Below are positions 9,217 through 18,484 of a stretch of DNA of 64,000 nucleotides, one piece after another. Source of the DNA: Paenibacillus_AA sp045062745. Its GTDB lineage: Bacteria > Bacillota > Bacilli > Paenibacillales > NBRC-103111. The notes beneath the pieces are model-generated. The model was not told the DNA's origin and searched no databases. It worked only from the letters and a program-made list of their open reading frames with translations. The DNA lies in assembly GCF_045062745.1 (NCBI RefSeq), contig NZ_JBJGED010000013.1:62001-126000 (forward strand). The letters run 5' to 3'. The translations under genes and the position numbers were made by a program. The stretch's first letter is position 1, and the number at the start of each line of letters is the position of its first letter.

Positions 9217-10116
9217 TTGATCCGCAAAAACAGAATCTCTCAGCTTCCTTTTCACCTAATGCTGCTCCCCGGAGTCGTGCTCGTCCTGATTTTCTGCTAC
9301 GGACCGATGGCGGGAATCGTCATCGCCTTTCAGAAATTCATTCCGGCGAAAGGGATTTTCCACTCCGATTGGGTCGGCCTGAAGAACTTCGACTACATCT
9401 TGCATTTGCCGGATATTTTCCAGGTGCTGCTGAATACCGTCTATATCGCCTTGATGAAGATCGTCGCGGGGCAGCTCGTCCCGATCCTGATCGCGCTGCT
9501 GCTGAACGAGCTCCGCAAGGAGCGGTTCAAGCGGGGGATCCAGACGCTGATCTATTTGCCGCATTTCATGTCCTGGGTCATCCTGAGCGGGATCCTGATC
9601 GACGTGCTGTCGCCGAAATCCGGGCTCGTCAACGTGACGCTGCAGCATTTAGGGATCGATCCGATCTTTTTTCTCGGCGACAATCGCTGGTTTCCATATG
9701 TACTCGTCGTCTCGGAGGTGTGGAAGGAGTTCGGCTTCAACACGATCGTCTATTTGGCCGCCTTGACGAGCATCGATCCGACTCAATACGAGGCCGCGAT
9801 CATGGACGGGGCGAACCGGTGGAGGCAGACGTGGCATGTGACGCTGCCGGGCATGCGGCCGATCATCGTTCTGCTAGCAACGCTGAGTCTAGGGAACGTG
9901 TTGAACGCCGGCTTCGAGCAAGTGTTCAATCTGTACAGCCCCGTCGTCTACCAGAGCGGGGACATCATCGATACGTTCGTCTATCGCATCGGCTTGATCA
10001 ACGCGCAATTCGGTCCCGCCACGGCCATCGGCCTGTTCAAGTCCGTCGTCTCGTTTGTTTTCATATCCACCGCCTATTTCTTGGCTTACCGGTTGACCAA
10101 CTATCGCATTTTTTAG
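9217..10116 (+). CDS. Carbohydrate ABC transporter permease, LplB type
   Basis: The product is an inner-membrane permease of 299 residues with about six membrane helices (first one near FHLMLLPGVVLVLIFCYGPM). It has the cytoplasmic EAA loop YEAAIMDGANRWRQTWHVTLPG that docks the ATPase. The start is set at TTG 9217, seven bases after the AAGGAGG at 9202-9208; the in-frame GTG at 9208 would overlap that ribosome site. It forms the heterodimer with the next gene and receives substrate from the lipoprotein upstream. Confidence 0.92.
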   Translation: MIRKNRISQLPFHLMLLPGVVLVLIFCYGPMAGIVIAFQKFIPAKGIFHSDWVGLKNFDYILHLPDIFQVLLNTVYIALMKIVAGQLVPILIALLLNELRKERFKRGIQTLIYLPHFMSWVILSGILIDVLSPKSGLVNVTLQHLGIDPIFFLGDNRWFPYVLVVSEVWKEFGFNTIVYLAALTSIDPTQYEAAIMDGANRWRQTWHVTLPGMRPIIVLLATLSLGNVLNAGFEQVFNLYSPVVYQSGDIIDTFVYRIGLINAQFGPATAIGLFKSVVSFVFISTAYFLAYRLTNYRIF

Positions 10117-10141
10117 CCTTTAGCTTCGGAGGTGAACCCGT

Positions 10142-11023
10142 ATGATAAAACCGTCCACAGGCAGAACCGTGTTCCTCGTTTGCAATTATGTGTTTTTGAC
10201 GCTGCTCGCCTTTCTCTGTCTGCTCCCGATCGTCAACGTGTTCTCCGTCTCGCTCAGCGCCGCTTCCGCCTCGGAGGCCGGACTCGTGCGCTTGTGGCCG
10301 GTCCGGTTCACATGGAAGTCCTATGAATACGTGCTGGGGTCGAATGCGTTCCTCCAAGCGATGCTGATTTCGTTCAAACGGGTCCTGCTGGGTTCGTCCA
10401 TCAGCTTGCTGCTAACCGTCCTGATCGCGTACCCGTTGTCCAAAGAAGTGAATGTGTTCCGATGGCGGACAGCCTATGCCTGGTTCTTCGTCATTACGAT
10501 TCTGTTCAGCGGCGGGTTGATCCCGCTCTACATGGTCGTCAAGGCGCTCGGCCTGATGGATACGATCTGGTCGCTCGTCTTGCCCAGCGCCGTTCCCGTG
10601 TTCCTCGTCATTCTGATGCTGAACTTCTTCCGCTCTTTGCCCAAGGAGTTGGAAGAAGCGGCGCTCGTGGACGGCGCCAGCCATTGGCGGACGATGACCA
10701 GCATCTATGTGCCGTTATCGCTCCCGGGGCTCGCCACGTGCACGCTGTTCTCCATGGTCGGGCACTGGAATGCGTGGTTCGACGGATTGATCTTCATGAA
10801 CTCCACGGAGCACTATCCGCTGCAGAGCTACCTCCAGACCGTGATCGTACAGTCAAACTTGGACGTACTAAACCAGGTGGATTTGCTCCTGATGCAATAT
10901 GTATCGGACCGTTCGGTGAAAGCCGCGCAAATCTTCATCGGAGCGCTGCCCATCCTGATCGTGTATCCGTTTTTGCAAAGGTATTTCGTCAAGGGCATCG
11001 TAGTGGGAAGCGTCAAGCAGTAA
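10142..11023 (+). CDS. Carbohydrate ABC transporter permease, LplC type
   Basis: This 293-residue membrane protein is the second half of the permease. It carries the EAA-loop signature LEEAALVDGASHWRTMTSIY and the family C-terminus FVKGIVVGSVKQ. An AGGTGAACC-type spacing with GGAGG precedes the ATG, 25 bases after the first permease gene. The conserved tail and the order binding protein-LplB-LplC are the standard CUT1 layout of Paenibacillus. Confidence 0.92.
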   Translation: MIKPSTGRTVFLVCNYVFLTLLAFLCLLPIVNVFSVSLSAASASEAGLVRLWPVRFTWKSYEYVLGSNAFLQAMLISFKRVLLGSSISLLLTVLIAYPLSKEVNVFRWRTAYAWFFVITILFSGGLIPLYMVVKALGLMDTIWSLVLPSAVPVFLVILMLNFFRSLPKELEEAALVDGASHWRTMTSIYVPLSLPGLATCTLFSMVGHWNAWFDGLIFMNSTEHYPLQSYLQTVIVQSNLDVLNQVDLLLMQYVSDRSVKAAQIFIGALPILIVYPFLQRYFVKGIVVGSVKQ

Positions 11024-11075
11024 GTAGGGCAACGAGCGCCCTCTTAATAAATTCAGACAAAGGGTGGATGGGAAG

Positions 11076-12341
11076 ATGGACAAACAAAATGTAAAGCTAG
11101 GCAACGCCAAATTCGGTTCGGCGGCTCAAATCCGATCGACGCGGGGACTTCCTTCCGTCTTCCCGCGGGAGATGGGGCCGAATACGCTCTCGTATTTGCA
11201 GCAAGTTGTCGAATCGGGACTCGCTTCGGACATGGTAACGCGCTTCGAGAAGGTGCTGGCGGAAGCGCACGGCCGGCAATATTGCATGCTGACGCCAGGC
11301 TGCACGAACGCGCTCTTCGCCTTGTTCGCCGGGCTGGAGTTCAAGCCGGGCGATGAGATCATCGTTAGTCCGATCGCAGACTATGGCGATTTGGCCGGCC
11401 TGCTGTTCCACAACTACATTCCCGTCTTTTGCGATACGGAGCCGGGGACCGGGCTGATCTCCGCCGAGACGATCGAGCCTTGCATCACGGAGCGGACGCG
11501 CGCCATTCTGGCGGTGAACTTCTTCGGCTTGCCGTGTGATTACGATCCGATCATGGCCCTCGCCCGCAAGCACAACCTCGTCGTCATCGAAGACGTGTGC
11601 CAGAGCATCCTGTCGACGTACAAAGGCAGGCTCGCGGGGACGCTCGCCGACGTAGCGGTGTTCTCCTTCGACTCGGAGAAGACGATGGGCGCCGATATGG
11701 GCGGAGCGATCCTGACCGACGATCAGGAGCTGTACGACCGGATCGTCAACCGTTCGATCGCGCGCGGCGCCGTGAACTACCCCGGCTTCGGCCGCAAGCA
11801 CGTGTACCAGGGGCTGGCGCTGCGCGCCCCGCAATGCACGGCCGCGACATGTCTCGGCAACTGGGAGATTCTGCCCCGGCAAGTGGAGGCCAGGATGCGC
11901 TCCGCGGCGATGCTGAACGACAAGATCCGCTCCATTCCCGGCGTACAAGTGTACGAGGTGCCTGCCGATCGCACGCACACGTATTGGATGTACGGCTTCA
12001 GCGTCGAGCCGTCGCAGCTCTCCTGCACGGCCGATCAGCTGGCCGACGAGCTGCTGGAAGCCGGCATCCCGTGCGGCATGGGCAAATATTACGTGCTTCC
12101 GGCCGGCGTCCCGTTCCTCGCGGAGAAAGTCGCCCAAGGCGTCTATCCGTTCAACGTCCCGACGGCGTCCAGGGCGGTCAATTATGACGCGGACGAGATC
12201 GTGCCGAATGCGGTCGCATTCATGAACCGGTGGATCCGCTGGATGTGGACCGAGAAGTATTCGGACCAGGATGTGGAGCTGATGGCGTCCATCATTGAGG
12301 AAGTTTGCAGCCGTCATCGGATCGAGGAGGATGAACAATGA
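11076..12341 (+). CDS. DegT/DnrJ/EryC1/StrS-family PLP-dependent aminotransferase
   Basis: The 421-residue enzyme belongs to the sugar aminotransferase group that builds or interconverts keto- and amino-sugars with pyridoxal phosphate. Visible features are TPGCTNALFALFAGLEF (phosphate-cup region), VVIEDVCQS with the PLP-ring aspartate (Asp173), and FSFDSEKTMGADMGG with the Schiff-base lysine (Lys202). I chose ATG 11076 over GTG 11064 because AGGGTGG lies at a usable distance only from the former. The gene overlaps the next start (ATGA). Lying inside an uptake operon rather than a surface-polysaccharide locus, it may work in the degradative direction on an imported amino sugar. That direction is inference. 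Confidence 0.88.
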   Translation: MDKQNVKLGNAKFGSAAQIRSTRGLPSVFPREMGPNTLSYLQQVVESGLASDMVTRFEKVLAEAHGRQYCMLTPGCTNALFALFAGLEFKPGDEIIVSPIADYGDLAGLLFHNYIPVFCDTEPGTGLISAETIEPCITERTRAILAVNFFGLPCDYDPIMALARKHNLVVIEDVCQSILSTYKGRLAGTLADVAVFSFDSEKTMGADMGGAILTDDQELYDRIVNRSIARGAVNYPGFGRKHVYQGLALRAPQCTAATCLGNWEILPRQVEARMRSAAMLNDKIRSIPGVQVYEVPADRTHTYWMYGFSVEPSQLSCTADQLADELLEAGIPCGMGKYYVLPAGVPFLAEKVAQGVYPFNVPTASRAVNYDADEIVPNAVAFMNRWIRWMWTEKYSDQDVELMASIIEEVCSRHRIEEDEQ

Positions 12342-13231
12342 GCAGAAAAGCGGTGCTGGCGACCGTCTCCTTGCATGTAGACGAACAGTCGGCCATACCC
12401 GGTGTCAATATCGAGAGAGCGCTGGCCTTGATCGAGGAGGCGGCGAAGTGGAAGCCGGATTTGATCGTGCTCCCCGAAGAAATCGACATTTACCGTCTGC
12501 CGCCTGAAGAAGTAGCCCGGATGGGAGAGCCCGTGCCGGGAGGGCCGATTCAGGCGAAGTTTGCGGCCGCAGCCGCCCAATCCAACTCGAACATCGTGCT
12601 CTGCATCCGGGAACGTGACGGGGAGCATCTGTACAACACCAGCATCGTGCTCGACCGGCAAGGGAATTACGCGGGCAAGTACAGGAAAACCCATCTGGCT
12701 CCGGGAGAGTGCGATCAGGTGCAGCAGGGAGACGACTACCCGGTGTTCGACTTGGACTTCGGCAGGATCGGCATTACCGTGTGCATGGACGTGCATTACC
12801 CGGAATTGTGGACCATCCTGGCGCTGCAGGGAGCGGACGTCGTCGTGCATCCGACGATGTGGATGGATTATTCGGGCAATTTGTGCGAATCGCTCGTCAA
12901 TGCCCGGGCGATCGACAACCAGATCTACGTCGTGACCAGCCATTATATCCAGATGCCGTATTTGTCCGGCAGAACGATGGGGCATGCCCGGATCGTCGAC
13001 CCGTACGGCCGGACTCGGGCGGATACGTCGCACCGGCCGGGGGTGGCAGTCGCAGAGGTCGACCTGGATGAGTCCTATGAATACTGGGCTACTGGAGAGC
13101 TCAAGAAGAAGTATCCAACGCTAAAGGAGTGCTTCCTCGGGATGCGCCGTCCCGAAACGTACGGCATCCTGACCCGCCCCGACAGCGATAACAACTGGAG
13201 AGTGAAAACACCCGTTCTGTACAAACCGTAA
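12338..13231 (+). CDS. Carbon-nitrogen hydrolase (nitrilase superfamily), copy 1
   Basis: The 297-residue protein has the Glu-Lys-Cys triad of the nitrilase superfamily: Glu47 in LIVLPEE, Lys117 in GKYRKTHL and Cys149 in ITVCMDVHYPE. These enzymes cleave C-N bonds of amides, carbamoyl compounds or nitriles in the cytoplasm. It starts four bases inside the end of the aminotransferase gene, with GGAGG ahead, so translation is coupled. A close paralogue with the same ribosome-site context lies at 18485, on the other side of the giant secreted-protein gene. The substrate is not predictable; amide release from an amidated or carbamoylated sugar would suit the operon. Confidence 0.9.
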   Translation: MSRKAVLATVSLHVDEQSAIPGVNIERALALIEEAAKWKPDLIVLPEEIDIYRLPPEEVARMGEPVPGGPIQAKFAAAAAQSNSNIVLCIRERDGEHLYNTSIVLDRQGNYAGKYRKTHLAPGECDQVQQGDDYPVFDLDFGRIGITVCMDVHYPELWTILALQGADVVVHPTMWMDYSGNLCESLVNARAIDNQIYVVTSHYIQMPYLSGRTMGHARIVDPYGRTRADTSHRPGVAVAEVDLDESYEYWATGELKKKYPTLKECFLGMRRPETYGILTRPDSDNNWRVKTPVLYKP

Positions 13232-13294
13232 GCGTTCAAGGGAACCGCATCCCGCTCCGAATACCCCGATCAGGCAAAAAAGGAGATGGCAATT

Positions 13295-16200
13295 GTGTTC
13301 AAAAAATGGGTACTTGTCGTTTTAACGGCCCTCTTCCTTCTACCTTTCACTTCCCTAAGCTCCGTATCGGCATCGCCGCAGCCCGGAGAGGCCAAAGGGC
13401 AATGGCCCTCCTGGAGAAACGACAACGGCAACACCGGCTACCAGCCGGATCCGGGGATTGTGACCGAAGCTGCAGAGACCGGCAAAGTGTTCGTCAAAGG
13501 CTCCGTGGACCGGGCGCCCGTGTTCGCCGACGTCAACGGGGACGGTTCGAACGACATGGTGATGGTGGACGCCGGAAGAGTCGCCGCCGTCGACATGAAC
13601 GGGACCGACCTTTGGATGTCCGATGTGATTTTGGCCTCAAGCGTGTATGCGGTCGAAGATTTGAACGGGGACGGGAGCAAGGAGGTCGTCGTATTCGGCG
13701 ACAAGTTGCTCGTCATCTTGTCGGCCGGGTCCGGAGCGGTACTCTATACCGCCGAGCTCGATGACCAGCTGACGGAGCCCCGCTTCAAAATCGGCGATTT
13801 CGATAAGGACGGCAATATGGAAGCTGCGTTGTGGTCCTACAAGAAGCCGTTTATTTATATCTACAAGTTTTCCCGGGCGGCGGACGGCTCCTTCGCAGGC
13901 GAGCTCGTCAACCGAATCGTGGACACCCGCTCCGAGAACCAGGGGAATATCGCCGCGTTCTATCCCGGCCTCGCCTTCGCGAATATGGACGATGACCCCT
14001 ATGACGAACTGGCCGTCATCCGGCATGGCGGGATTGATCTGTACGACGGGCAAGTGATAGGGACGAAACGGCAAACGACGGGGATCTTATACGAACCGCT
14101 TGCATTCCAAACCGTAACGGCGGAAAGCGAATACCCCGGCGGAGCCTACCCGCCGTCCCGTCTGATCGACGGCGATTTGACCTCCTACTACATCAGCGAG
14201 ATCAAGTCGGGCCCCGGCGTGACAACCGGTTCAGGCTGGGTGGAGCTTGGCTTCGGTAGCCCGAAAAACGTGAGCAAGCTGTCCGTCTACCGCCTGCACG
14301 GCTGCGGCTTCGAGGTGCAGACTTGGGATTCGCTGGAGGGATGGGTGACCCGGGCCACTTTCCGCTCTACGGACGTCCATTACAGTCAGGACGGCGAGTT
14401 TAGAACCGACATTGATTTCGGCTCCTACGTGCTCACGGATAAAGTGAGAATCAACGTAACGTCCAGCAGCTACGGGAACGGCGTGGATGCGTACCAGGTT
14501 CAGTTCACCGAAGTGAAAGCCTTCGGCGAAGATCTGCTGTCGGCGGTCACGCCTACCAAGCTCGACCGGACGTGGATCAAATCGATAACGGCCGATTCGA
14601 ACTATCCGGGCTACACACCCGAGCTGCTCGTGAACGGCAACACTGCGGACTATTGGATCAGCGCGCAAAAACCGGATGCCGGCGCAGGCAATAAAGGCGA
14701 AGCCGTCATCCTGACGGAGCTGACGAAGAAGCGGATGCTTACGGCGATCAAATTCTATAACCTGATCGTGCCCTATGTGACCGTGGAAACATGGAATATC
14801 CAAAAAGAGATGTGGGAGGTCCAAAAGACCGTCGATGAACCGTCGTCCGTGAACGTAGGCGTCGTCACGTTCCCGACCCCTATCGAAACGAACAAGGTCC
14901 GGGTCAGCGTCAAAAAAAGCTCGTTCGGGAACGGGAACGGCCTGTACCACGTCCAGCTGTCGGAGATGGAGCTGTATGAGCTGACGACGGACATTACCGT
15001 GAATTCCGTCACCGCCGAGAGCGAGTATCCGGGCGGGTCTTATCCCGCTGCCAACTTGGTTGACGGCAACACGAACTCCTATTTCATCAGCCAGCCGAAA
15101 AACGAGGCGAGCGGCAGCACGTGGGTCGAGCTGGGCTTGCCCGCCGGGACGGTAATCGGCACCATCGTCATTCATGGGCTGTTCGCTCCGAACGTGGAAG
15201 TGCAGACGATGGAGAACGGCGCCTGGCAAACGAAATCGAGCGTCAATCTGTCCCAAGGCCCGAATCCGGCCACAATCGATCTCAGCAGTGCGCCGCTCGT
15301 GACCGATAAGCTCCGATTGTACGTGAGCGGCAGCAATTTCGGCAGCCCGGGAGCCTACCATGTCCAGTTCACTGAGGTTCAATTGTTCAAGCCGGCGGGC
15401 AAGGCGGATGAAGGGATTACGCCGGAGCATAAGGTCGATTGGATCCCGACCGGTGCGGAATCGGGCAGGAACTACGGGTATTTCACGCTCACCAACATCG
15501 ACAGCGACCCTTACCGCGAGGCGGTTATCGTGGCCGACGGCGTCTCGTTCCATATCGGTGCAGCCGACAATCAGGCCGGCGAGCTGTCGCTGCTGTGGGA
15601 TCGCTACTTCGGGTATGCGGGACAGCCATCGAAGGTGGACGGGTTGCAGCGGGTCATGAAGGTAGTGAACGACCCCGTCGTCGACGTGAACCAGGACGGC
15701 AAACCCGAGATTGTGTTCGGCATGTATGAATCGGTCCCGGGCGAGTCTCATGGGAATTGGTCCATTCATGTGTGGGATGCGTCCAATCCGGGTAATCCCG
15801 CCAACATGAAGCTGCCCGGTTACTATCTCTGGGGAATCGAGGACGTGAACGGCGACTCCAAGTTCGAGCTGCTCGTAACGGAGGAAACGGTGGAACGACC
15901 GTCGGGGACCGCCCCGATCCAGGTGTTGGCCTTGAACGGGAGCGGCGCCTATGAGCCCATTTTGAGGCTGGAAGGCAGCTCGTTCGTCTTGGCCGGCCAA
16001 CCGGTCGGCAATCATGTAAGCGCGGCTTCCTACTCCGGATTAAGCCGGCCGCTGGTTTACGATTTTAACGGCGACGGCAAAAAGGATTTGCTCGTCTATT
16101 CCGGAGGCGGCTATAAGGCGCTCGGCTTTAACGGAACCGCCTATGCGGTTGTGGCAGCCTACGACTCCAGCTACGGCTCGCCTTTTGCAGCGTCAACAGA

Positions 16201-18481
16201 TAAGAACGGCGCTCCCGTCTTGTTCATGGATAACGGCCTGGGTATCCTCACCGCTCTCGATCGAGCCGGCAACGCTATATGGAGCCGGGCGAGCGGAGGC
16301 CCGCTTAACGTCATTCCAGTCGTCGCCGATCTTGACATGGACGGCGTGAACGAGATGATCGTCTCCGTAGGCAGCGAGATCTATGCGTACCGGATGGGCA
16401 AGAACGGCGCGGTCTTGTTGTGGAAGGCGGCAGGCTACGGCAAGACGACGTCCGGCGGCAATAGCTCCGTCGTCGTGGCCGACATGAACGGCGATAGCCG
16501 TAAAGAAGTGATCGCCGCCGGCTCCGTGGACGGCAAACCCGAGATTAGAGTGTTCGATGACGCCGGGCATGTGAGCTGGTCCTACGTGTTCACGAAGGAT
16601 TTGCTGGGAAATGACCTCGGGTTTACGGCCGGGTCGATCCTCGATTGGCTGGCCGCCGATTTCAACGGAGACGGCGTGAAGGACCTATACGTGGCCTTGC
16701 AAAACACGTACCCGACCGGCCGTTCCGCGATCGTGGACGGGGCCACCCGGCGCTTGCTCTACATCACGGAACCGACGATCGAGATCACGTACTCGAATAC
16801 GCCCACGTACCATACGCAGCGCGCCATGCTGCCCATGCCCGGCGAGGCGGCCGCTTACGATGTCGACGGCGACGGGGCTGAGGAGATTTTCTTCATCGCG
16901 CTCGAGACCTATGTGAAGCTCGACTATGACCGAACGACGCAGACCACCCGTCTCGATTATCACGTCGCGCAGAAGTCGGCACAGGATACGATCATTTACT
17001 ATGACACTCCGATTGTGACGGATGTCGATCAGGACCGGGTATCGGCGGGTCCCGAGCATATCATCTCCGGCGGGTTCAACAGCTTCTCGGTGTTCGGCAA
17101 TTCATTGCCGGTGCCGGGACAGCCGCTCGCCCATCCGAACCTTCTGTGGCACGTAACCATGCCGGTAACGGAGTACAATGATGACGACACACCGAAGAAT
17201 TATGGCGACAACGATATTTATACGAGAAATCAAGGTGTCGCCGATGTGGACGGAGACGGGATCAAAGAAATCGCGCTGCAATATACGACGGATGACGACC
17301 GGGGCGACGATAAGTTCCGAGGGTTCCTGTACAGCTATGACGCCACGAACGGGAATGTAGAATGGAAATACGACTTGAAGGGCGAATTCGGAGGGAAAGG
17401 AGTGTCGGCGCGCGACATCGTCTCGGCGGATATCGATGGCGACGGCTTAAGCGAGTTCATCGTGACGACGAACACCGGGTGGGTGCTGGCCGTTAATGGA
17501 GAAAGCGATGCGCAACTGGCCTCCGCCGGGCAATCCCGCATTCAGTGGAAAGTAGGTCTGGGCGTATCCGCAGGCGTTCCTATCGTGGCTGATGCGGATA
17601 ACGACGGCCGTTCCGACGTCTTGGTGCCTGCGGCGGACGGAGCTATTCACGTGATAGGGAAACCGCAGTCTATCGTGTCGGTGACCTCCAATGTGTACGC
17701 CCAACAGCCGAACGCCATGCAGCTGGTCGTCTTAACCGTGAATACGGCGAATATGGCCGATGATACACCCGTTACCGTACAGCTCGTCACTTACGGCGGG
17801 GCTCCGCTGTCGCCGGCCGTTACGGCAAGCGGAACGATCCGGGACAACCGGGCGGCGGTGCCGCTCATTGTGCCGAGCCGGGTACCGGCCGGAAGCTACG
17901 CTTTCCAAGTCACGGCGAATTCAGTTACGAATACGTCGCTAGCATACGCGATTACCACCTCCGCTCCCGCTGCGACGCAAGCGGTCAGCTTCCATGACGG
18001 AACGGTAACCACGTATACGTATGGGGATTTGGCGGCGGGCGGGACGATCGCTACGGACGGAATCTTATTTATCCCATCCAACTTTCAGTACCAGACCGGC
18101 AATGGGGCCGCGGTGAATTATTCGGCCGCCCAGGGGCTGTATATCGGCGGGAGCCTGACGACGAAAGCGGCCAAATCCGATATTACCCTGCGCTCCTCCC
18201 TAGGGCCGGTTGTGCTGGATCAAGCTTCCTTCGAGACGGCGACAGGAAGCAACGATATCACCGTGGAGGCCGGGACTTCCATCTCCGCCATAGGGACCAG
18301 GTTTACGACCAAGAACAGCGGGAAGATCAGTTTGACGGCGAACCAAACGATCGATTTGACGGGTGCAAGCGTAAACTCGGGCCGCGTCGAGCTGTCGGCG
18401 TCTAACGATACGACGAGTATCATGACGACGAACGCCGATTTCCATGGAGTCGTCCCGATTAGAACGTCGAACGGAGGATGA
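13295..18481 (+). CDS. Giant secreted protein with FG-GAP/VCBS repeats and three discoidin-like domains
   Basis: The 1728-residue product has a signal peptide (FKKWVLVVLTALFLLPFTSL, cut near VSA-S, residue 26). Early FG-GAP-type blades with Ca-loop patterns such as DVNGDGSNDMV and DLNGDGSKEVV come next. Three F5/8 type C-like domains follow at about residues 270-410, 430-560 and 565-700; each opens with a T-A-E/D-S-x-Y-P-G segment and an L-x-x-G-x-x-x-x-Y/W-I/F-S segment. A long run of further FG-GAP/VCBS blades extends to about 1460 (DFNGDGKKDLL, DVDGDGAEEIF, DVDGDGIKEIA, DIDGDGLSEFI). A beta-rich tail rich in Thr/Ser ends the protein. I chose GTG 13295 because AGGAG at 13281-13285 abuts the ATG at 13286. 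No catalytic motif is recognised; surface glycan binding, or a propeller-type lyase, are both open. No sortase or S-layer anchor is visible. Its stop codon overlaps the ribosome site of the next gene. Confidence 0.8.
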   Translation: MFKKWVLVVLTALFLLPFTSLSSVSASPQPGEAKGQWPSWRNDNGNTGYQPDPGIVTEAAETGKVFVKGSVDRAPVFADVNGDGSNDMVMVDAGRVAAVDMNGTDLWMSDVILASSVYAVEDLNGDGSKEVVVFGDKLLVILSAGSGAVLYTAELDDQLTEPRFKIGDFDKDGNMEAALWSYKKPFIYIYKFSRAADGSFAGELVNRIVDTRSENQGNIAAFYPGLAFANMDDDPYDELAVIRHGGIDLYDGQVIGTKRQTTGILYEPLAFQTVTAESEYPGGAYPPSRLIDGDLTSYYISEIKSGPGVTTGSGWVELGFGSPKNVSKLSVYRLHGCGFEVQTWDSLEGWVTRATFRSTDVHYSQDGEFRTDIDFGSYVLTDKVRINVTSSSYGNGVDAYQVQFTEVKAFGEDLLSAVTPTKLDRTWIKSITADSNYPGYTPELLVNGNTADYWISAQKPDAGAGNKGEAVILTELTKKRMLTAIKFYNLIVPYVTVETWNIQKEMWEVQKTVDEPSSVNVGVVTFPTPIETNKVRVSVKKSSFGNGNGLYHVQLSEMELYELTTDITVNSVTAESEYPGGSYPAANLVDGNTNSYFISQPKNEASGSTWVELGLPAGTVIGTIVIHGLFAPNVEVQTMENGAWQTKSSVNLSQGPNPATIDLSSAPLVTDKLRLYVSGSNFGSPGAYHVQFTEVQLFKPAGKADEGITPEHKVDWIPTGAESGRNYGYFTLTNIDSDPYREAVIVADGVSFHIGAADNQAGELSLLWDRYFGYAGQPSKVDGLQRVMKVVNDPVVDVNQDGKPEIVFGMYESVPGESHGNWSIHVWDASNPGNPANMKLPGYYLWGIEDVNGDSKFELLVTEETVERPSGTAPIQVLALNGSGAYEPILRLEGSSFVLAGQPVGNHVSAASYSGLSRPLVYDFNGDGKKDLLVYSGGGYKALGFNGTAYAVVAAYDSSYGSPFAASTDKNGAPVLFMDNGLGILTALDRAGNAIWSRASGGPLNVIPVVADLDMDGVNEMIVSVGSEIYAYRMGKNGAVLLWKAAGYGKTTSGGNSSVVVADMNGDSRKEVIAAGSVDGKPEIRVFDDAGHVSWSYVFTKDLLGNDLGFTAGSILDWLAADFNGDGVKDLYVALQNTYPTGRSAIVDGATRRLLYITEPTIEITYSNTPTYHTQRAMLPMPGEAAAYDVDGDGAEEIFFIALETYVKLDYDRTTQTTRLDYHVAQKSAQDTIIYYDTPIVTDVDQDRVSAGPEHIISGGFNSFSVFGNSLPVPGQPLAHPNLLWHVTMPVTEYNDDDTPKNYGDNDIYTRNQGVADVDGDGIKEIALQYTTDDDRGDDKFRGFLYSYDATNGNVEWKYDLKGEFGGKGVSARDIVSADIDGDGLSEFIVTTNTGWVLAVNGESDAQLASAGQSRIQWKVGLGVSAGVPIVADADNDGRSDVLVPAADGAIHVIGKPQSIVSVTSNVYAQQPNAMQLVVLTVNTANMADDTPVTVQLVTYGGAPLSPAVTASGTIRDNRAAVPLIVPSRVPAGSYAFQVTANSVTNTSLAYAITTSAPAATQAVSFHDGTVTTYTYGDLAAGGTIATDGILFIPSNFQYQTGNGAAVNYSAAQGLYIGGSLTTKAAKSDITLRSSLGPVVLDQASFETATGSNDITVEAGTSISAIGTRFTTKNSGKISLTANQTIDLTGASVNSGRVELSASNDTTSIMTTNADFHGVVPIRTSNGG

Positions 18482-18484
18482 ACC

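Noticed and set aside
11097..12338. Minus-strand open frame opposite the aminotransferase
   Set aside because: It is an antisense shadow of a gene with complete PLP motifs.
14231..16015. Minus-strand open frame of about 590 codons inside the FG-GAP gene
   Set aside because: It is antisense to a gene with a signal peptide and clear repeat domains, and has no start context of its own.
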